From positions 363,427-427,426 of the forward strand of contig CAVVFJ010000012.1 in the NCBI GenBank assembly GCA_963747425.1: a stretch of DNA of 64,000 nt. The letters are read 5' to 3'. Under the pieces are notes generated by a model. It worked only from the letters and a program-made list of their open reading frames with translations. It searched no databases and had not been told where the DNA came from. This stretch comes from DASUPK01 sp963747425 (lineage in GTDB: Bacteria; Actinomycetota; Thermoleophilia; Solirubrobacterales; 70-9). Position 1 is the first letter of the stretch, and every line of letters begins with the position of its first letter. Below, piece after piece: positions 51,207 through 59,736 of this stretch. The position numbers were made by a program, and so were the translations under genes.

Positions 51207-52030
51207 GCTCCGCCGACACCCTCACCCTCAAGGACCCGGAGCGGCTCTACCTCGACTGGGAGCACGCCCACTGGGCCTCCCAGGACGTCGATCTGACTCG
51301 CGATCCCTCCGATTGGGCCGGCCTCGAGGAGAGCGTGCGCGGCCTCCTCCACTTCGCGCTCAGCTCCCTGATGGTGGCCGAGGAGCGGATCTCGACACAG
51401 TTCGTCGGACTGGTGCTCGCGCAGGACGATGAGGAGGAGGGCAGCTACCTGTCGACGCAGCTCGTCGACGAGGTCCGCCACATGCAGTTCTACGCGCGCT
51501 TCCAGAACGAGGTGATCGCCGATCCCGCCGCGATCGCCGCCCACGTCGCCCGCGCCCGGGAGGTGCTCGGCGAAGCCTTCGAGCAGGTCTTCGACCAGGC
51601 GCTCGTCCAGGCGCACGACCGGCTGCGCCTCGACCCCGCCGACCGGGAGGCCAAGATCCGCTTCGTGACGATCTACCACATGGTCATCGAGGGAACGCTC
51701 GGGCTCACCGCGTCCCACTTCATCCTCGACTTCCTCCGCGAGCGCGAGTTGCTCCCCGGCTTCACCGAGGGCTACGGCCTGATCGCCTCGGACGAGCAGC
51801 GCCACATCGCCTACGGGACCTGGTTCCTGCGCGAGGCGGTCGCTGCGGACCCCGCGATGGCTGACGTCATCCGCGATCAGATCAAGGAGCTGATGCCCGC
51901 CGTGGCCGAATCGATCGCGCCGCCGAGCGAGGGCGCCTGGGATGTGCTCGGGGTCGAAGAGGGGGCGCTCGCGGAGTTCGCGCTCGGTGCGCTAAACCGC
52001 CGCCTGGCATTGATCGGCGCCCCGCTGTGA
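51203..52030 (+). CDS. R2-like (ribonucleotide reductase small subunit/R2lox-type) diiron protein
   Basis: The 275-aa ferritin-like protein has the six metal ligands of R2-type proteins: Glu in MVAEERIS, E-x-x-H in DEVRHMQFYARF, Glu in YHMVIEGTLG and E-x-x-H in SDEQRHIAYG. It is shorter than a class I NrdB and no nrdA is near, so it may be an R2lox-like oxidase. Its GTG start overlaps the arsM stop, so it is translationally coupled to arsenite methylation; that partnership is not one I can name. Confidence 0.83.
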   Translation: MSSADTLTLKDPERLYLDWEHAHWASQDVDLTRDPSDWAGLEESVRGLLHFALSSLMVAEERISTQFVGLVLAQDDEEEGSYLSTQLVDEVRHMQFYARFQNEVIADPAAIAAHVARAREVLGEAFEQVFDQALVQAHDRLRLDPADREAKIRFVTIYHMVIEGTLGLTASHFILDFLRERELLPGFTEGYGLIASDEQRHIAYGTWFLREAVAADPAMADVIRDQIKELMPAVAESIAPPSEGAWDVLGVEEGALAEFALGALNRRLALIGAPL

Positions 52031-52060
52031 TCCGATTGCCCTGAGAGAATCAGCTTCCGG

Positions 52061-52966
52061 ATGCTCTGCGGGGCTATCGACATCGGCTCGAACACGACGC
52101 GCCTGCTCGTCGCCGAGCCGTCGGAGGGCCAGCTCCGCAAGGTGATGGAGCAGCGTGCCTACACGCGGATCGGCAAGGACGCGTCGAAGGACGGGAAGAT
52201 CACCGCGGAGAAGATCGCGGAGGTCGCCGACGTCGTGGCCACCCAGCGGCGACTCGCCGAGGAAATGGGGGCCGAGACGGTCAAGACCGTGGCGACGGCC
52301 GCAATCCGCGAGGCCAAGAACCGCGACAAGGTGATCGAGGAGATCGAGGAGATCGCCGGCGTGGAGGTCGACGTCCTGGACGAGGAGGACGAGGGCCGCT
52401 TCGCCTTCATCGGGGCGACCAAGTCCCTCAGCCACCCGGTCGAGGGGAAGGTGGCCGTGGTGGACGTCGGGGGCGGCTCATCCGAGGTGATCTACGGGAC
52501 GATGCACGATGGGGTTACCGAGGTGAAGTCGTTCAAGATCGGCTCCGGGTCGCTCACCGAGGACCATCTCGAATCCGATCCGCCATCGGCAGGCGAGATC
52601 CGCCAGCTGCGGGATCACATCTCGGACTTCTTCGAGGACACCGAGCTCGAGCAACCGGACCAGGCGGTCGCGGTGGGTGGCAGCGCCACGTCGCTGCGGA
52701 CGCTGGTCGGGGCCGTGCTCGAGTACGAGACACTCGAGCGGGCCGTCCGGGTGCTCTCCAGCGACGAGATCTACGAGGTCGCCAAGCGCTTCGAGCTCGA
52801 CTCCCGGCGCGTCAAGCTGCTGCCGGCCGGCGTCCTGTTGCTCGAGAGGTTCTCCCAGATGCTCGGCCAGCCGCTGCAGATCGGCAAGGGCGGCCTGCGC
52901 GAGGGGATCATCCTCACGCTGCTCAACGGCAATGAGAACGGGTCTGAGGAGAAGCTGGCCGCCTAG
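52061..52966 (+). CDS. Exopolyphosphatase/GppA phosphatase family
   Basis: The 301-aa ASKHA-fold protein has the phosphate loops DIGSNTTRLLVAE and VVDVGGGSSEVIYG, TVATAAIREAKNRD between them and VGGSATSLRTLVG later. The length fits the short actinobacterial Ppx (no C-terminal HD domain). It hydrolyses polyphosphate or pppGpp. The downstream CHAD pair and ppk make a role in polyphosphate turnover likely. It is 30 bp after the diiron gene, perhaps with its own promoter. Confidence 0.9.
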   Translation: MLCGAIDIGSNTTRLLVAEPSEGQLRKVMEQRAYTRIGKDASKDGKITAEKIAEVADVVATQRRLAEEMGAETVKTVATAAIREAKNRDKVIEEIEEIAGVEVDVLDEEDEGRFAFIGATKSLSHPVEGKVAVVDVGGGSSEVIYGTMHDGVTEVKSFKIGSGSLTEDHLESDPPSAGEIRQLRDHISDFFEDTELEQPDQAVAVGGSATSLRTLVGAVLEYETLERAVRVLSSDEIYEVAKRFELDSRRVKLLPAGVLLLERFSQMLGQPLQIGKGGLREGIILTLLNGNENGSEEKLAA

Positions 52967-53007
52967 AACTCGAGCCTTGATGGAGCTACGGTTCTCTTGA
53001 GGTGGAC

Positions 53008-53841
53008 ATGGCCGAATTCAAGCGTTCGAGCCAAGCCGTCTGGGAGGCGATGGCGCCGGGCTGGGACGAGCGTCACGCCTACCTCGAGGAGGTCACCCGC
53101 CCGGTGACGGACCGGATGCTGGAGCGGCTCGAGCCAGCGCCGGGGCAGACGATCCTGGATCTCGCCGCGGGCACTGGGGTGGTCGGCTGCGCGGCGGCGC
53201 CAACCGTCGGGCCCGAGGGGCGGGTGATCGTCGGCGACTTCTCGAAGGCGATGGTCGAGGCCGCCGAGCGCCAGGCCGCCAGTCTCGGGCTTCGGAACGT
53301 CGAGTGCCGCGTGCTCGACGCGGAGAGCATCGATCTCGAGGACGACGCCGTCGACGGTGTTCTCTGCCGCTGGGCTTACATGCTGATGGCGGATCAGTCG
53401 GCGGCGCTACAGGAGACGCGGCGCGTGCTCAGGGATGAGGGGCGGATGGCCTGTGCGGTCTTCGCGGGTCCGGAGGAGAACCCCTGGGCCGCCCTGCCCG
53501 CGAGTGTGCTCCACCAGCGTGGGCACATGGCCGCACCGCAGCCGGGCGCACCGGGGATCCTCGCACTGGCGGACCTCGATCGTTTGAGGGGGCTGATCAC
53601 CGGAGCCGGTTTCTCCGAGCCGCGAATCGATGAGGTCGCGTTCAGCTTCAGCTTCGCCGACGATCAGGATTACTGGGACTTCCTCCTGCACGCCGCCGGC
53701 ATGATCGCGATGGTGCTCGACCGCCTCGACGAGGACGAGGTCGGCAAGGTCCGCGAGGAGCTCGCGGAGCAGGAGGCGCCCTTCCGCGGCGCCGGCCGGA
53801 TCGAGTTCCCCGCAAAGGCGCTCGTCGCGTCCGCGGCCTAG
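53008..53841 (+). CDS. Class I SAM-dependent methyltransferase
   Basis: The protein of about 277 aa has motif I ILDLAAGTGVVG, an acidic VIVGDFSKAMVEAAE, VECRVLDAESIDLEDDAVDGVLCRWAYMLM and REVRRVLRDEGRMA-like segments typical of UbiE/Coq5-like enzymes. The methyl acceptor is unknown. GTG 53002 or ATG 53008 are both possible starts; the AGGTGG site before 53008 favours ATG. It converges on nothing and is followed after 59 bp by the CHAD pair. Confidence 0.88.
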   Translation: MAEFKRSSQAVWEAMAPGWDERHAYLEEVTRPVTDRMLERLEPAPGQTILDLAAGTGVVGCAAAPTVGPEGRVIVGDFSKAMVEAAERQAASLGLRNVECRVLDAESIDLEDDAVDGVLCRWAYMLMADQSAALQETRRVLRDEGRMACAVFAGPEENPWAALPASVLHQRGHMAAPQPGAPGILALADLDRLRGLITGAGFSEPRIDEVAFSFSFADDQDYWDFLLHAAGMIAMVLDRLDEDEVGKVREELAEQEAPFRGAGRIEFPAKALVASAA

Positions 53842-53900
53842 CCCGCGCCGGCCGGCGCGGCCTGGATCTGCTGCTCCGGCGCCGATAGCCTTCGCTGCCA

Positions 53901-54389
53901 GTGGCCAAGCCAAGGCCAATCCCCGACCTGACGGCCGATGTCCCGTACGCGGAGGCTGCCGCGAAGATCGTCTCGGTCAGGAGCGACGAGCTCACCGAGC
54001 AAGCGCAGGGTGTGCTCGACACCGGCGACATCGAGAGGGTCCACGACATGCGCGTGGCCACGCGCCGCTTGCGGGCGGCGCTTGAGATCTTCGAGCCCTG
54101 CTTCCCGGCCAAGCCATACGGCCAGGCCCTCAGTGAGGTGAAGCGTCTCGCCGACGCCCTCGGCGAGCGGCGGGACCGCGACGTGGCGATTGCCGCCCTC
54201 CACAACTTCAACGACCAGATGGCGGCGCCCGATCGCCGCGGGGTGGCCTCGCTGATCGAGCAGTTCCGCGGCGAGCAGGCCGAGGCGAACGAGGAGCTGG
54301 CGCCCCTGGTGACGGAGGAGAACCTGAGGGCGCTGCGGGAGACCATGGAGGACCTGGTGCCCCACGGGCGGTCGGAGGCGACGGCGTGA
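53901..54389 (+). CDS. CHAD-domain protein, first half of a split CHAD
   Basis: The 162-aa helical protein holds one CHAD repeat: VHDMRVATRRLRAALEIFEPCF and ALGERRDRDVAIAALHNF, the conserved basic His/Arg face that binds polyphosphate. A standard CHAD has two such repeats in one chain; the second is encoded by the next gene, which overlaps by 4 bp (GTGA). The two products presumably assemble. Start GTG 53901. Confidence 0.85.
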   Translation: MAKPRPIPDLTADVPYAEAAAKIVSVRSDELTEQAQGVLDTGDIERVHDMRVATRRLRAALEIFEPCFPAKPYGQALSEVKRLADALGERRDRDVAIAALHNFNDQMAAPDRRGVASLIEQFRGEQAEANEELAPLVTEENLRALRETMEDLVPHGRSEATA

Positions 54390-55141
54390 AGGCACGTCCG
54401 GTCAAGAAGCTCGACCCGTCCCGCTCGCTCGGCGAGAACGCCGCGCGGATCGTGCAGGTGAGGCTCGACGAGATGCTCGCCTTCGCCCCGCGGGCGCTCG
54501 ACGGGAAGGCGAAGGCCCAGCACGACATGCGGATCGCGGCCAAGCGCCTCCGCTACGTGCTCGAGGTGACCGGCTTCTGCTTCGGCAAGCCCGCGGACAC
54601 CGCACGCAGGCGCGCGCGGGACCTGCAGGACATCCTCGGGGAGATCCACGACTGCGACGTGATGCTCCCCCGCGTCCGCGAGCACCTCAAGCAGATCCAG
54701 CAAAGCGACGCCAGGGCGGTCCGGGAGAAGGCGGGCCGGGCGCCCGACCTCGATCCGAGGCTCGCGGCCCAGGCGCCGCACCGGACCGCGTACCGGGGGC
54801 TCGACGTTCTGGCCGTCTATCTCGAGGCTCGGCGCGAGCTGCTGATCGATCGCTTCGCCGCCTTCTGGAAGCGGCAGGAGGAAACCGGCACCTGGAAGCG
54901 GCTCGAGCGCGCGGTCGACGGGTACCTGCGCCGGTCCCGCGAAGCGCGGCGCACGGCGAAGGCCGCGGAGCGCGCTCGTCAACAGGCAGAGGCCGCCGCC
55001 CGCGCTGCCCAGCAGGCCGAGGCGCAGGCCGAGCAGGCCAGGCTCGACCGCGAGCGGGCGGCCCATGAGGCCGAGCATCAGGCGGAGCGCAACGAGCAGA
55101 TCCAGCGCCGCACGACCCCGGCGCCGCGCCGGCCGGGCTAG
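54386..55141 (+). CDS. CHAD-domain protein, second half of a split CHAD, with coiled-coil tail
   Basis: The 251-aa protein has the second CHAD repeat (AQHDMRIAAKRLRYVLEVTGFCF and LQDILGEIHDCDVMLPRV), then a C-terminal Ala/Gln/Glu-rich coiled coil (residues about 190-235, RARQQAEAAARAAQQAEAQ). It starts at a GTG overlapping the first half. Together they rebuild one symmetrical, polyphosphate-binding CHAD module. Location between ppx and ppk supports a role on polyphosphate granules. Confidence 0.85.
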   Translation: MKARPVKKLDPSRSLGENAARIVQVRLDEMLAFAPRALDGKAKAQHDMRIAAKRLRYVLEVTGFCFGKPADTARRRARDLQDILGEIHDCDVMLPRVREHLKQIQQSDARAVREKAGRAPDLDPRLAAQAPHRTAYRGLDVLAVYLEARRELLIDRFAAFWKRQEETGTWKRLERAVDGYLRRSREARRTAKAAERARQQAEAAARAAQQAEAQAEQARLDRERAAHEAEHQAERNEQIQRRTTPAPRRPG

Positions 55142-57252
55142 CTCGCCACGGGCGGGCGCAGCAAGCTGACCGGGCGGTCGGGCGTCACTGACCACTCGCC
55201 GCGCCGCCAGGCGATCCGGGTGCCGTCCGCCAGCCGGGCGCTGACGCGGCCGAGGGCGGGCTCACCCCAGAGCGTGGCCTCCAGGGGGCGGGTCGCGTCC
55301 TCCTCGCCCAACCCTCGCGCTACGTCATCGGTCGGGTAGGTGACGACGAGCGATCCGGCCCGGACCCAGAGCGGGATCCGGTCGAGCGGGGCGTCGGCGT
55401 CGATCCAGCGGCCACCGGCGAGCCGCTCGCCCGTCCACCAGTCGAACCACTCGCCGCGGGGCAGGTAGGTGCGGCGCTCGATCGCTCCCTCCTCGAGCAC
55501 GGGCGCAACCCAGAGCGAGGGGCCGAACAAGTACGAGTCCGCGATCGACCAGCCCTCCGGGTCCTCGGGATCGACCAGGCAGAGAGGCCGCATGATCGGC
55601 AGCCCGCTGCGCGCGGCGGTCACCGCTGCGGCTTGGATGTAGGGGACGAGGCGCTCGTGGAGCAGGACGGCCTCGCGGTAGTCGTCGAGGACCTGCCCGT
55701 CGTAGGTCCACGCTTCCTGCTGGAAGCGGCCGTGCGCCTGCATCAGCGGTGTGAGCGCGCCGAGCTGGGCCCAGCGGACCAGGAGCTCGGGCTCGCAGCG
55801 CTCGGCCAGGCGCCGGCCGAGGTAGCCGCCGACGTCGTGGGAGAGGTTGGAGAAGCCGGTCGCGGCGCAGGTGAGCAGCGAGGTGAGCAGCGCCCGGAGC
55901 GACCAGAAGTCCGAGGCCTGATCGCCGCCCCAGAGCATCCCCGTCGCCTGCTGCCCGGTCCAGCCGGAGCGGCCGAAGACGACGCCGCGGCCCTCGCCGT
56001 GGACGTCGTCGAGCGCCTGCTGGGTCGTCTCGCGGTAGAGCCGCCCGTACTCCCAGGCCGCCTGGACGCCCGCCCGCCCGTCCGCGAGCTCCGCGTCGGG
56101 CGGGAAGTAGTAGCCCTCGCCGTCGTCGGCCTTGACTCCCTCGACCCCGAGCTCGAAGACGTTGCGGGAGAGCCGGCGCCACCAGTCCCTTGCCGCCGAT
56201 GAAGTGAAGTCGACGATGGAGCCGGTCCCCATCCACCAGCGCCCGACATGGGGCTTTCCGTCGGCCGACCTGACGTAGTGGCCCGCCTCGGCGCCCTCGG
56301 CGTAGTTCTCAGCCGGCTCCGAGTGCAGCCGCTCGGACTCCGCGTCCGGCGGGCGCTGGCCGTCGATCGACTCGAGGTTGACCCAGGGCGTCACCCAGAC
56401 GACGGTCCGCACGCCGTCCTCGCGCATTCCCCTGACCAGCCCGGCCGCGTCGGGGAACTGATGGGGGTTGAAGCGCCAGGTGTTGTATTGCGTCTCCCAC
56501 GGCGAGTCGATCACGATCGCGTCGAGAGGGAGCTCGTTCTCGCGATAGCCGCGCCAGTCGTCCTCGACGTCCTCCTGATGCTCGTAGACGTCGCGGCTCT
56601 TCCAATGGCCGTACGCCCACTCGGGCATCAGGGCCGGGAGGCCGGTCTCGCGGAGGAAGGCCCGCAGCCGCGACGCGGGTGTGGGGCAGACGAAGAGATG
56701 GACCCTGAGGGGGCCGGAGGCCGATCGGACCGAGACGGAGGCCGCATCGCCGGTCAGGTCCGCCTCGACGCCGGGGCCCGACGTCTCGATCCAGGCCGCC
56801 CAGCCCGCCGAGGAGAGCAGCCACGGGACCGGCGCGTAGTCACCCTGTGGGATTCCTCCCTGCTCCAGGAACTCGGGCGGGCAGTCGGGGCCGGTGTAGC
56901 GGCGGTCCGCACCGAGCTGGACAAGACGGCCACGCTGGTCGAATTCCATGCCGTGACGGGCACCGAGCCCGGTCACCCGCTCTCCGTCGAGGAGCGGCCA
57001 GCTCAAGCCCAGCCGCAGCCAGTCGACCTCTGAGGGGTCGATCTCGATCAGCAGCCGGTCGGGGGCCGGGGAGGAGATCTCCACCTCGTCCTCGTCGAGC
57101 GTGACCTGGTCCTCGCGCTCCTCATGGACCAGGACCCCCTCCGTCAGCGTGATCAGCTGGTCGCGCGCGATGCCCCGGCACCCCCATGGCCGGAGACCCG
57201 CCAGCAGCCTCGCGGCCACCTCGTCTCCGCTCCACAGGGCCCCTTCGGGCAC
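55138..57252 (-). CDS. Glycoside hydrolase family 31 (alpha-glucosidase/alpha-xylosidase type)
   Basis: The 704-aa cytoplasmic protein has the GH31 catalytic nucleophile Asp in GVKADDGEGYYFP, the acid/base Asp in LWGGDQASDFWSL, plus WAYGHWKSRDVYEHQEDV and GGYLGRRLAERCEPELLVRWAQ. The K-x-D-x-G-E form resembles YicI-type alpha-xylosidases. It is alone on the minus strand between the CHAD pair (4-bp stop overlap) and the divergent PHP-glycosyltransferase gene. Its start at 57252 is GTG-like with short upstream DNA. Confidence 0.92.
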   Translation of the reverse strand: MPEGALWSGDEVAARLLAGLRPWGCRGIARDQLITLTEGVLVHEEREDQVTLDEDEVEISSPAPDRLLIEIDPSEVDWLRLGLSWPLLDGERVTGLGARHGMEFDQRGRLVQLGADRRYTGPDCPPEFLEQGGIPQGDYAPVPWLLSSAGWAAWIETSGPGVEADLTGDAASVSVRSASGPLRVHLFVCPTPASRLRAFLRETGLPALMPEWAYGHWKSRDVYEHQEDVEDDWRGYRENELPLDAIVIDSPWETQYNTWRFNPHQFPDAAGLVRGMREDGVRTVVWVTPWVNLESIDGQRPPDAESERLHSEPAENYAEGAEAGHYVRSADGKPHVGRWWMGTGSIVDFTSSAARDWWRRLSRNVFELGVEGVKADDGEGYYFPPDAELADGRAGVQAAWEYGRLYRETTQQALDDVHGEGRGVVFGRSGWTGQQATGMLWGGDQASDFWSLRALLTSLLTCAATGFSNLSHDVGGYLGRRLAERCEPELLVRWAQLGALTPLMQAHGRFQQEAWTYDGQVLDDYREAVLLHERLVPYIQAAAVTAARSGLPIMRPLCLVDPEDPEGWSIADSYLFGPSLWVAPVLEEGAIERRTYLPRGEWFDWWTGERLAGGRWIDADAPLDRIPLWVRAGSLVVTYPTDDVARGLGEEDATRPLEATLWGEPALGRVSARLADGTRIAWRRGEWSVTPDRPVSLLRPPVAS

Positions 57253-57300
57253 TCCCCTCTCGAATGCGACGCCGATGCGCCCAGTGTGCCAACGAGGGCG

Positions 57301-57340
57301 TTCACGACCTCTTTACGTGTCGGACACGACCTCGTAACGG
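57301..57340 (+). promoter_or_regulatory. Pho box and promoter of the PHP-glycosyltransferase gene
   Basis: Pentamers TTCAC (57301), TTTAC (57312), GACAC (57323) and GTAAC (57334) recur every 11 bp. TTTACG at 57312 and TAACGG at 57335 are 17 bp apart as -35/-10. It has the same layout as the pstS promoter and lies about 60 bp before the ATG at 57402. Confidence 0.78.
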
Positions 57341-57401
57341 GATTTTCCCTGCAAACGGCCACCCTCCGTGATGTCAAGGAGAACGAGAGAAAGAGGGTCA
57401 G

Positions 57402-59714
57402 ATGAACCCCATATCGACCAGCCGGGTCGATCTGCACTGTCACTCAACCGCGTCCGAGATCTCCAAGCTCGGCATCCAGCGGAGCCTCGGCCTTCCCGAG
57501 TGCGCGACGCCGCCGGAGGAGGTCTATGAGCTCGCCAAGCGGCGGGACATGGACTTCGTGACGATCACGGATCACGACACGATCGACGGCTGCCTCGAGA
57601 TCGCCGACCGGGACGACGTCTTCATCTCGGAGGAGCTGACCGTCTGGTTCAGCGGTGAGCCGCAGGCCGTCCACCTGCTCTGCTTCGGGATCGACCCCGA
57701 CGACCACGCCTGGCTGCAGGAGCACAACCGCGACGTGGAGGCATGCGCCGAGTACCTGCACTCCCGCGAGATCTCCTGCTCCCTGGCCCATCCTTTCTAC
57801 GCGGTCGAGGCGCCGCTGACGCCGGCGCACAGGCGACGGCTCGCCGAGTTGTTTCCGGTGTGGGAGACCCGTAACGGCTCCCGCGCGCGCGAGCTCAACA
57901 TGCCGGCCGCGATCTACATCGAGACGCACGGTGGAACCGGCACCGGCGGCTCGGATGACCATGCCGGCGTGGACATCGGGCGGACGTTCACGGAGACGCC
58001 CCCCGCGGCCACGCCGGAAGAGTTTCTGCGCTACCTCCGCGAGGGCCAGGCTGACGCCCGCGGCGAGCAGGGCAGCGCCGCCAAGTGGGCGCACTCGGCG
58101 ATGGCGCTCGGCACCCGGGCGCTGCTGCTCGCCGATGCCGAGTCGAACGGGAACGGCCACGTGAAGGAGCCGGATCCGGACGCCATCCTGAAGATCGCGG
58201 AGCGGGTGATGGCCGAGGGCGATCTGCGCAGCGGCGAGACCGCCGGCGACCTAGGCCCCGAGGACGCCCGCGCGCTGCTCGACGCCTTCGTAGCCGCGGT
58301 CGGGGTCGAACCCGGCCGCGCCCTGATCGACTACATGCAGGCCGAGGACTTCAGCCACGCGGAGCTGGCCCGGCGCGCACGCCGCACGCACGAGCGCCGC
58401 CTGCGCGAGGTCGTCGAAGAGACCGTCGAGGCGGTTGGAAGCGGGGGGGAGCCATCTGAGCTCGCCGCTCGCGCGGTGGAGACCGGCCGCAACCTCTTTC
58501 GAGCCGCGATCCCGGCGATCCCCTACGCGCCGGCCGCCGCCTTCCTGGGCAAGGAGAAGGCGAAGCTCACCCCTGCCGAGGGCCCGAAGCGCGTAGCCCT
58601 GGTCGCCGACGCGATCGGCGGGGTTCACGGCGTCACCCACACGATCGAGCGGATCCGCGAGCTCGGCGTGCCCGGCTACGAGGTCGAGGTGATCGGCACG
58701 GACCGCAACGTCGATCGCCGCCTCTCGGCCGTCGCCGAGGTCGACATCCCGTTCTACGCCGGCCTCGAGATCGGCATCCCGAGCCTGCCCGCGATGGTCG
58801 AGGTCCTGGCCGAGGGCCGCTTCGATGCGGTCCACCTGACGGCGCCCGGGCCCGCCGGCGTCACCGCGGCGTTGATCGCCCGAGTCATGGACCTCCCGGT
58901 GCTCGGCAGCTGGCACACCGAGCTGGGTGCCTATGCCGGCCTGCGCTCCTCGTCGCCCGAGCTGGAGAAGGGCATGGACATGGCCCTCTCCCTGTTCTAC
59001 CGCCAGTGCGGTCGCGTCCTCTCCCCGAGCCCGGCCAGCGACGAGTCGCTCGTCCGCGTCGGCGTCGAGCGTGAGTCGATCGGCCGCTGGGGGCGCGGCG
59101 TCGACACATCCCGCTTCGACCCCGCGCTGCGCGAGCCCGATTCCTACTCCGATGAGATCAAGGTCGTATATGTAGGGAGGCTGACCCGCGAGAAGGGCGT
59201 CGACCTGCTGGCCGACTCCTTCATCCGCGCACACGAGGCGGATCCGAGGCTGCACCTGCTGCTGGCCGGCGGCGGTCCGGAGGAGCGCATGCTCAGGGAG
59301 CGACTCGGTGACCGGGCGACCTTCCTCGGCTGGCTGGGCGGGGATCAGCTGGCGCGCGCGTATGCGAGCGCCGACCTCTTCCTCTTCTGCAGCCGGACGG
59401 ACACCTTCGGACAGGTGCTGGTCGAGGCCGGAGCCAGCGGCCTGCCGTGCGTGGCCGTGGACGAGGGCGGACCTTCGTCGATAGTGGTGGACGGCGTAAC
59501 CGGCAGGCTCTGCGAGCCCGATCCGGGCATGCTGGCCGCCGCGGTCCTGCAGCTCGCCGATTCTCCCGCGTGGCGGGCGAAGCTCGGCCGACAGGGACTC
59601 GACGCCGCCCGGGCGCGCACCTGGGAGGCGGCGATGATGCAGCTCGCGGACGGCTACGACCGGGTGATCGAGCCCGCCGATCAGCCACGCATCAAGCTCG
59701 TCAGAGCGGCTTAG
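57402..59714 (+). CDS. PHP-domain / GT4 glycosyltransferase fusion
   Basis: The 770-aa protein fuses two enzymes. Residues about 6-235 are a PHP phosphoesterase: RVDLHCHSTASE, VTITDHDTIDG, SLAHPFYAVEAP and GGSDDHAGVDIG give the metal His/Asp set. Residues about 390-760 are a GT-B GT4 glycosyltransferase: ADAIGGVHGVTHTIERIRE, SWHTELGAYA, VYVGRLTREKGVDLLADSF, FCSRTDTFGQVLVEAGASGLPCVA, close to the MgtA/GDP-mannose- and lipid glucosyltransferase groups. A Pho box precedes it, so it is probably induced by phosphate starvation. Confidence 0.88.
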   Translation: MNPISTSRVDLHCHSTASEISKLGIQRSLGLPECATPPEEVYELAKRRDMDFVTITDHDTIDGCLEIADRDDVFISEELTVWFSGEPQAVHLLCFGIDPDDHAWLQEHNRDVEACAEYLHSREISCSLAHPFYAVEAPLTPAHRRRLAELFPVWETRNGSRARELNMPAAIYIETHGGTGTGGSDDHAGVDIGRTFTETPPAATPEEFLRYLREGQADARGEQGSAAKWAHSAMALGTRALLLADAESNGNGHVKEPDPDAILKIAERVMAEGDLRSGETAGDLGPEDARALLDAFVAAVGVEPGRALIDYMQAEDFSHAELARRARRTHERRLREVVEETVEAVGSGGEPSELAARAVETGRNLFRAAIPAIPYAPAAAFLGKEKAKLTPAEGPKRVALVADAIGGVHGVTHTIERIRELGVPGYEVEVIGTDRNVDRRLSAVAEVDIPFYAGLEIGIPSLPAMVEVLAEGRFDAVHLTAPGPAGVTAALIARVMDLPVLGSWHTELGAYAGLRSSSPELEKGMDMALSLFYRQCGRVLSPSPASDESLVRVGVERESIGRWGRGVDTSRFDPALREPDSYSDEIKVVYVGRLTREKGVDLLADSFIRAHEADPRLHLLLAGGGPEERMLRERLGDRATFLGWLGGDQLARAYASADLFLFCSRTDTFGQVLVEAGASGLPCVAVDEGGPSSIVVDGVTGRLCEPDPGMLAAAVLQLADSPAWRAKLGRQGLDAARARTWEAAMMQLADGYDRVIEPADQPRIKLVRAA

Positions 59715-59736
59715 TAGTCACCGCTAATGTGACTGT

